Positions 62,577-64,000 of a stretch of 64,000 nucleotides of DNA are shown one piece after another. The stretch is from Flammeovirga sp. EKP202 (GTDB taxonomy: Bacteria; Bacteroidota; Bacteroidia; Cytophagales; Flammeovirgaceae). The DNA is taken from assembly GCF_014534745.1 (NCBI RefSeq), contig NZ_JACVVP010000006.1:1-64000 (forward strand), read 5' to 3'. The position numbers were made by a program, and so were the translations under genes. How positions within the stretch are numbered: position 1 is the first letter of the stretch; each line of letters starts with the position of its first letter. The notes beneath the pieces are model-generated. The model saw nothing but the letters and a program-made list of their open reading frames with translations, made no database searches and was not told where the DNA came from.

Positions 62577-63737
62577 ATGAACGCTAAAGCTGTAGTAGCA
62601 AAATTCGAAGAATTATTTAATAAAGAACCAATGGTATCAAGAGCTCCTGGTAGAGTGAATATCATCGGTGAGCACACTGACTACAACGACGGTTTTGTAT
62701 TACCCGCATCAATCGACAAAGAAATGGTTTTCGCATTAGCTTTAAACGGTACTGATACTGTTAATGCTTATGCATTGGACTTAGAAGAGTCTGGTTCTTT
62801 CGAATTATCAAACATTGTTCCTTCAGAAGGTTGGATCAACTACATCAAAGGTGTTGTTGCTGAAACAGCTGTAAAAGGTTTAGAACCAAAGGGTTTTGAT
62901 GTTGTTTTTGCTGGCGATGTGCCTCTAGGAGCTGGTATGTCTTCATCTGCTGCTTTAGAGTGTGCATTGGCAACAGGTTTAAATAAATTATTCGAAGGTG
63001 ATTTATCGAAGTTAGATATCGTGTTGGCTTCACAAATGTCAGAGCATAACTATGCTGGCGTAAAGTGTGGTATCATGGACCAATTCGCTTCTACTTTCGG
63101 TCAAGCCAACAAAGTAATCAAGTTAGACTGCCGTACAAAAGAGTATGAGTACCATAACTTAGATATCACTGGTCACAAATTGGTATTATGTAACACTAAC
63201 GTGACACACTCATTAGCTTCTTCTGAGTACAACACAAGAAGAGAGCAATGTGAAGCAGGTGTTGAAGTAATCAAAGAAACTTATCCTGATATCATCAACT
63301 TACGTGACGTAACAGTTGATCAGATCCATGAGTTTGAAGGTAAAATGGATCCGGTAATTTATGACAGATGTTCGTATGTGGTTGAAGAAAACGACCGTTT
63401 AACGAAAGCATGTGAATTTATGGATAACGGAGACTTAGTGAACTTAGGTAAAATGATCTATGGTTCTCACGAAGGTCTTTCTAAGAAATATGCAGTATCA
63501 TGTCCAGAGTTAGACTTCTTGGTGGAGCAAACTTTAGAAGATGACAATGTACTTGGTGCGAGAATGATGGGTGGCGGCTTCGGTGGCTGTACAATCAACC
63601 TTGTAAAAGAGGAAGCTGTAGACGCGTTTGTTGAAAGAATGACTAAAGCATACAAAGAAGGTATGGGTAAAGATCTTTCTGCTTACGTTGTTGTTATCGG
63701 TGACGGTGCAAGAGTTGAAGAGTCAGTTGAAGCTTAA
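62577..63737 (+). CDS. galK: Galactokinase
   Basis: The 386-residue product phosphorylates D-galactose at O1 in the Leloir pathway. The galactokinase signature SRAPGRVNIIGEHTDYNDG is near residue 20, the ATP loop is VPLGAGMSSSAALECALA, and the GHMP motif 3 is MMGGGFGGCTINLV. Length is standard. It is followed by galT after a stem-loop at 63751, and divergent from a LacI regulator. Confidence 0.96.
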   Translation: MNAKAVVAKFEELFNKEPMVSRAPGRVNIIGEHTDYNDGFVLPASIDKEMVFALALNGTDTVNAYALDLEESGSFELSNIVPSEGWINYIKGVVAETAVKGLEPKGFDVVFAGDVPLGAGMSSSAALECALATGLNKLFEGDLSKLDIVLASQMSEHNYAGVKCGIMDQFASTFGQANKVIKLDCRTKEYEYHNLDITGHKLVLCNTNVTHSLASSEYNTRREQCEAGVEVIKETYPDIINLRDVTVDQIHEFEGKMDPVIYDRCSYVVEENDRLTKACEFMDNGDLVNLGKMIYGSHEGLSKKYAVSCPELDFLVEQTLEDDNVLGARMMGGGFGGCTINLVKEEAVDAFVERMTKAYKEGMGKDLSAYVVVIGDGARVEESVEA

Positions 63738-63750
63738 TTTATACTTATGA

Positions 63751-63791
63751 AAAGCATGTTTAGTCAAACTAAACATGCTTTAAAGAATTTT
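63751..63791 (+). terminator. Stem-loop between galK and galT (possible attenuator)
   Basis: AAAGCATGTTTAGT (63751-63764) pairs perfectly with ACTAAACATGCTTT (63768-63781) around a 3-nt loop, then AAAGAATTTTTTTTT. A strong hairpin between co-oriented genes can reduce galT expression relative to galK. Confidence 0.6.
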
Positions 63792-63797
63792 TTTTGA

Positions 63798-64000
<203 letters not shown>

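Overview
The window is chromosomal DNA from an AT-rich Bacteroidota bacterium, most likely a marine member of the Cytophagales (Flammeovirga-like; the genus is a weak inference). The signs are upstream motifs of the form TAnnTTTG, little or no Shine-Dalgarno sequence, many short lipoproteins with Bacteroidota-style signal peptides, and outer-membrane barrel and OmpA/PD40 proteins. No prophage, plasmid backbone, rRNA operon, CRISPR array or complete insertion sequence is visible.

Layout. 1-300: three tandem tRNA-Leu(CAA) genes on the minus strand. 461-626: a 166-bp MITE-like repeat. 880-2477: surE and a secreted protein. 3008-6047: glyoxylate shunt (malate synthase, isocitrate lyase) behind palindromic operator candidates. 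6463-10070: photolyase, a flavodoxin-fold reductase, and a redox cluster (HxlR regulator divergent from an MdaB-like quinone reductase and a peroxiredoxin). 10142-12192: two GNAT acetyltransferases and a secreted protein. 12473-16662: a tightly packed RsbR-RsbS-RsbT-RsbX-RsbU/W-RsbV partner-switching operon whose RsbR carries a globin-type sensor. 16758-22527: small membrane proteins, two thioredoxin-fold lipoproteins, a GH25 lysozyme, a lipoprotein, an SDR and a PAP2 phosphatase. 22896-29760: a four-gene operon (SdiA-regulated-type propeller lipoprotein; metallophosphoesterase fused to a kinase-like region and a BamA-type barrel; HD domain fused to a Pycsar-type membrane effector; membrane class III nucleotidyl cyclase). 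30300-40203: small lipoprotein, monooxygenase-fold protein, apt, MscS and MarC membrane proteins, secreted proteins, a 1119-residue TPR-CHAT protein, and a thiamine-binding-like protein. 41046-46608: DinB-eda-DinB operon, sulfurtransferase, CPBP-family membrane protein, AraC regulator and VOC protein. 46720-51530: a histidine phosphatase fused to a DEAD-box RNA helicase, an OmpA/PD40 protein and a PepSY protein. 52069-57523: an RND efflux operon. 58121-61272: AraC regulator, DUF481-like barrel and two secreted proteins. 61359-64000: LacI regulator divergent from galK-galT, with galT cut by the window edge.

Most notable is the 22896-29760 operon. A class III cyclase with non-standard substrate-position residues sits 11 bp after a gene whose C-terminal half looks like the PycTM effector of Pycsar anti-phage systems, here joined to an HD domain that could act on the nucleotide signal. 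Second is the globin-headed stressosome operon, whose RsbS-like protein lacks the usual phospho-accepting serine and which has no sigma factor next to it. Other unusual items are the phosphatase-helicase fusion, the metallophosphoesterase/kinase-like/barrel fusion, and a family of palindrome-ended repeats, one copy of which overlaps a stop codon and one of which lies just upstream of the Pycsar-like operon.

Calls rest on reading motifs by eye. Domain limits are approximate, and start codons are choices between candidates where stated.
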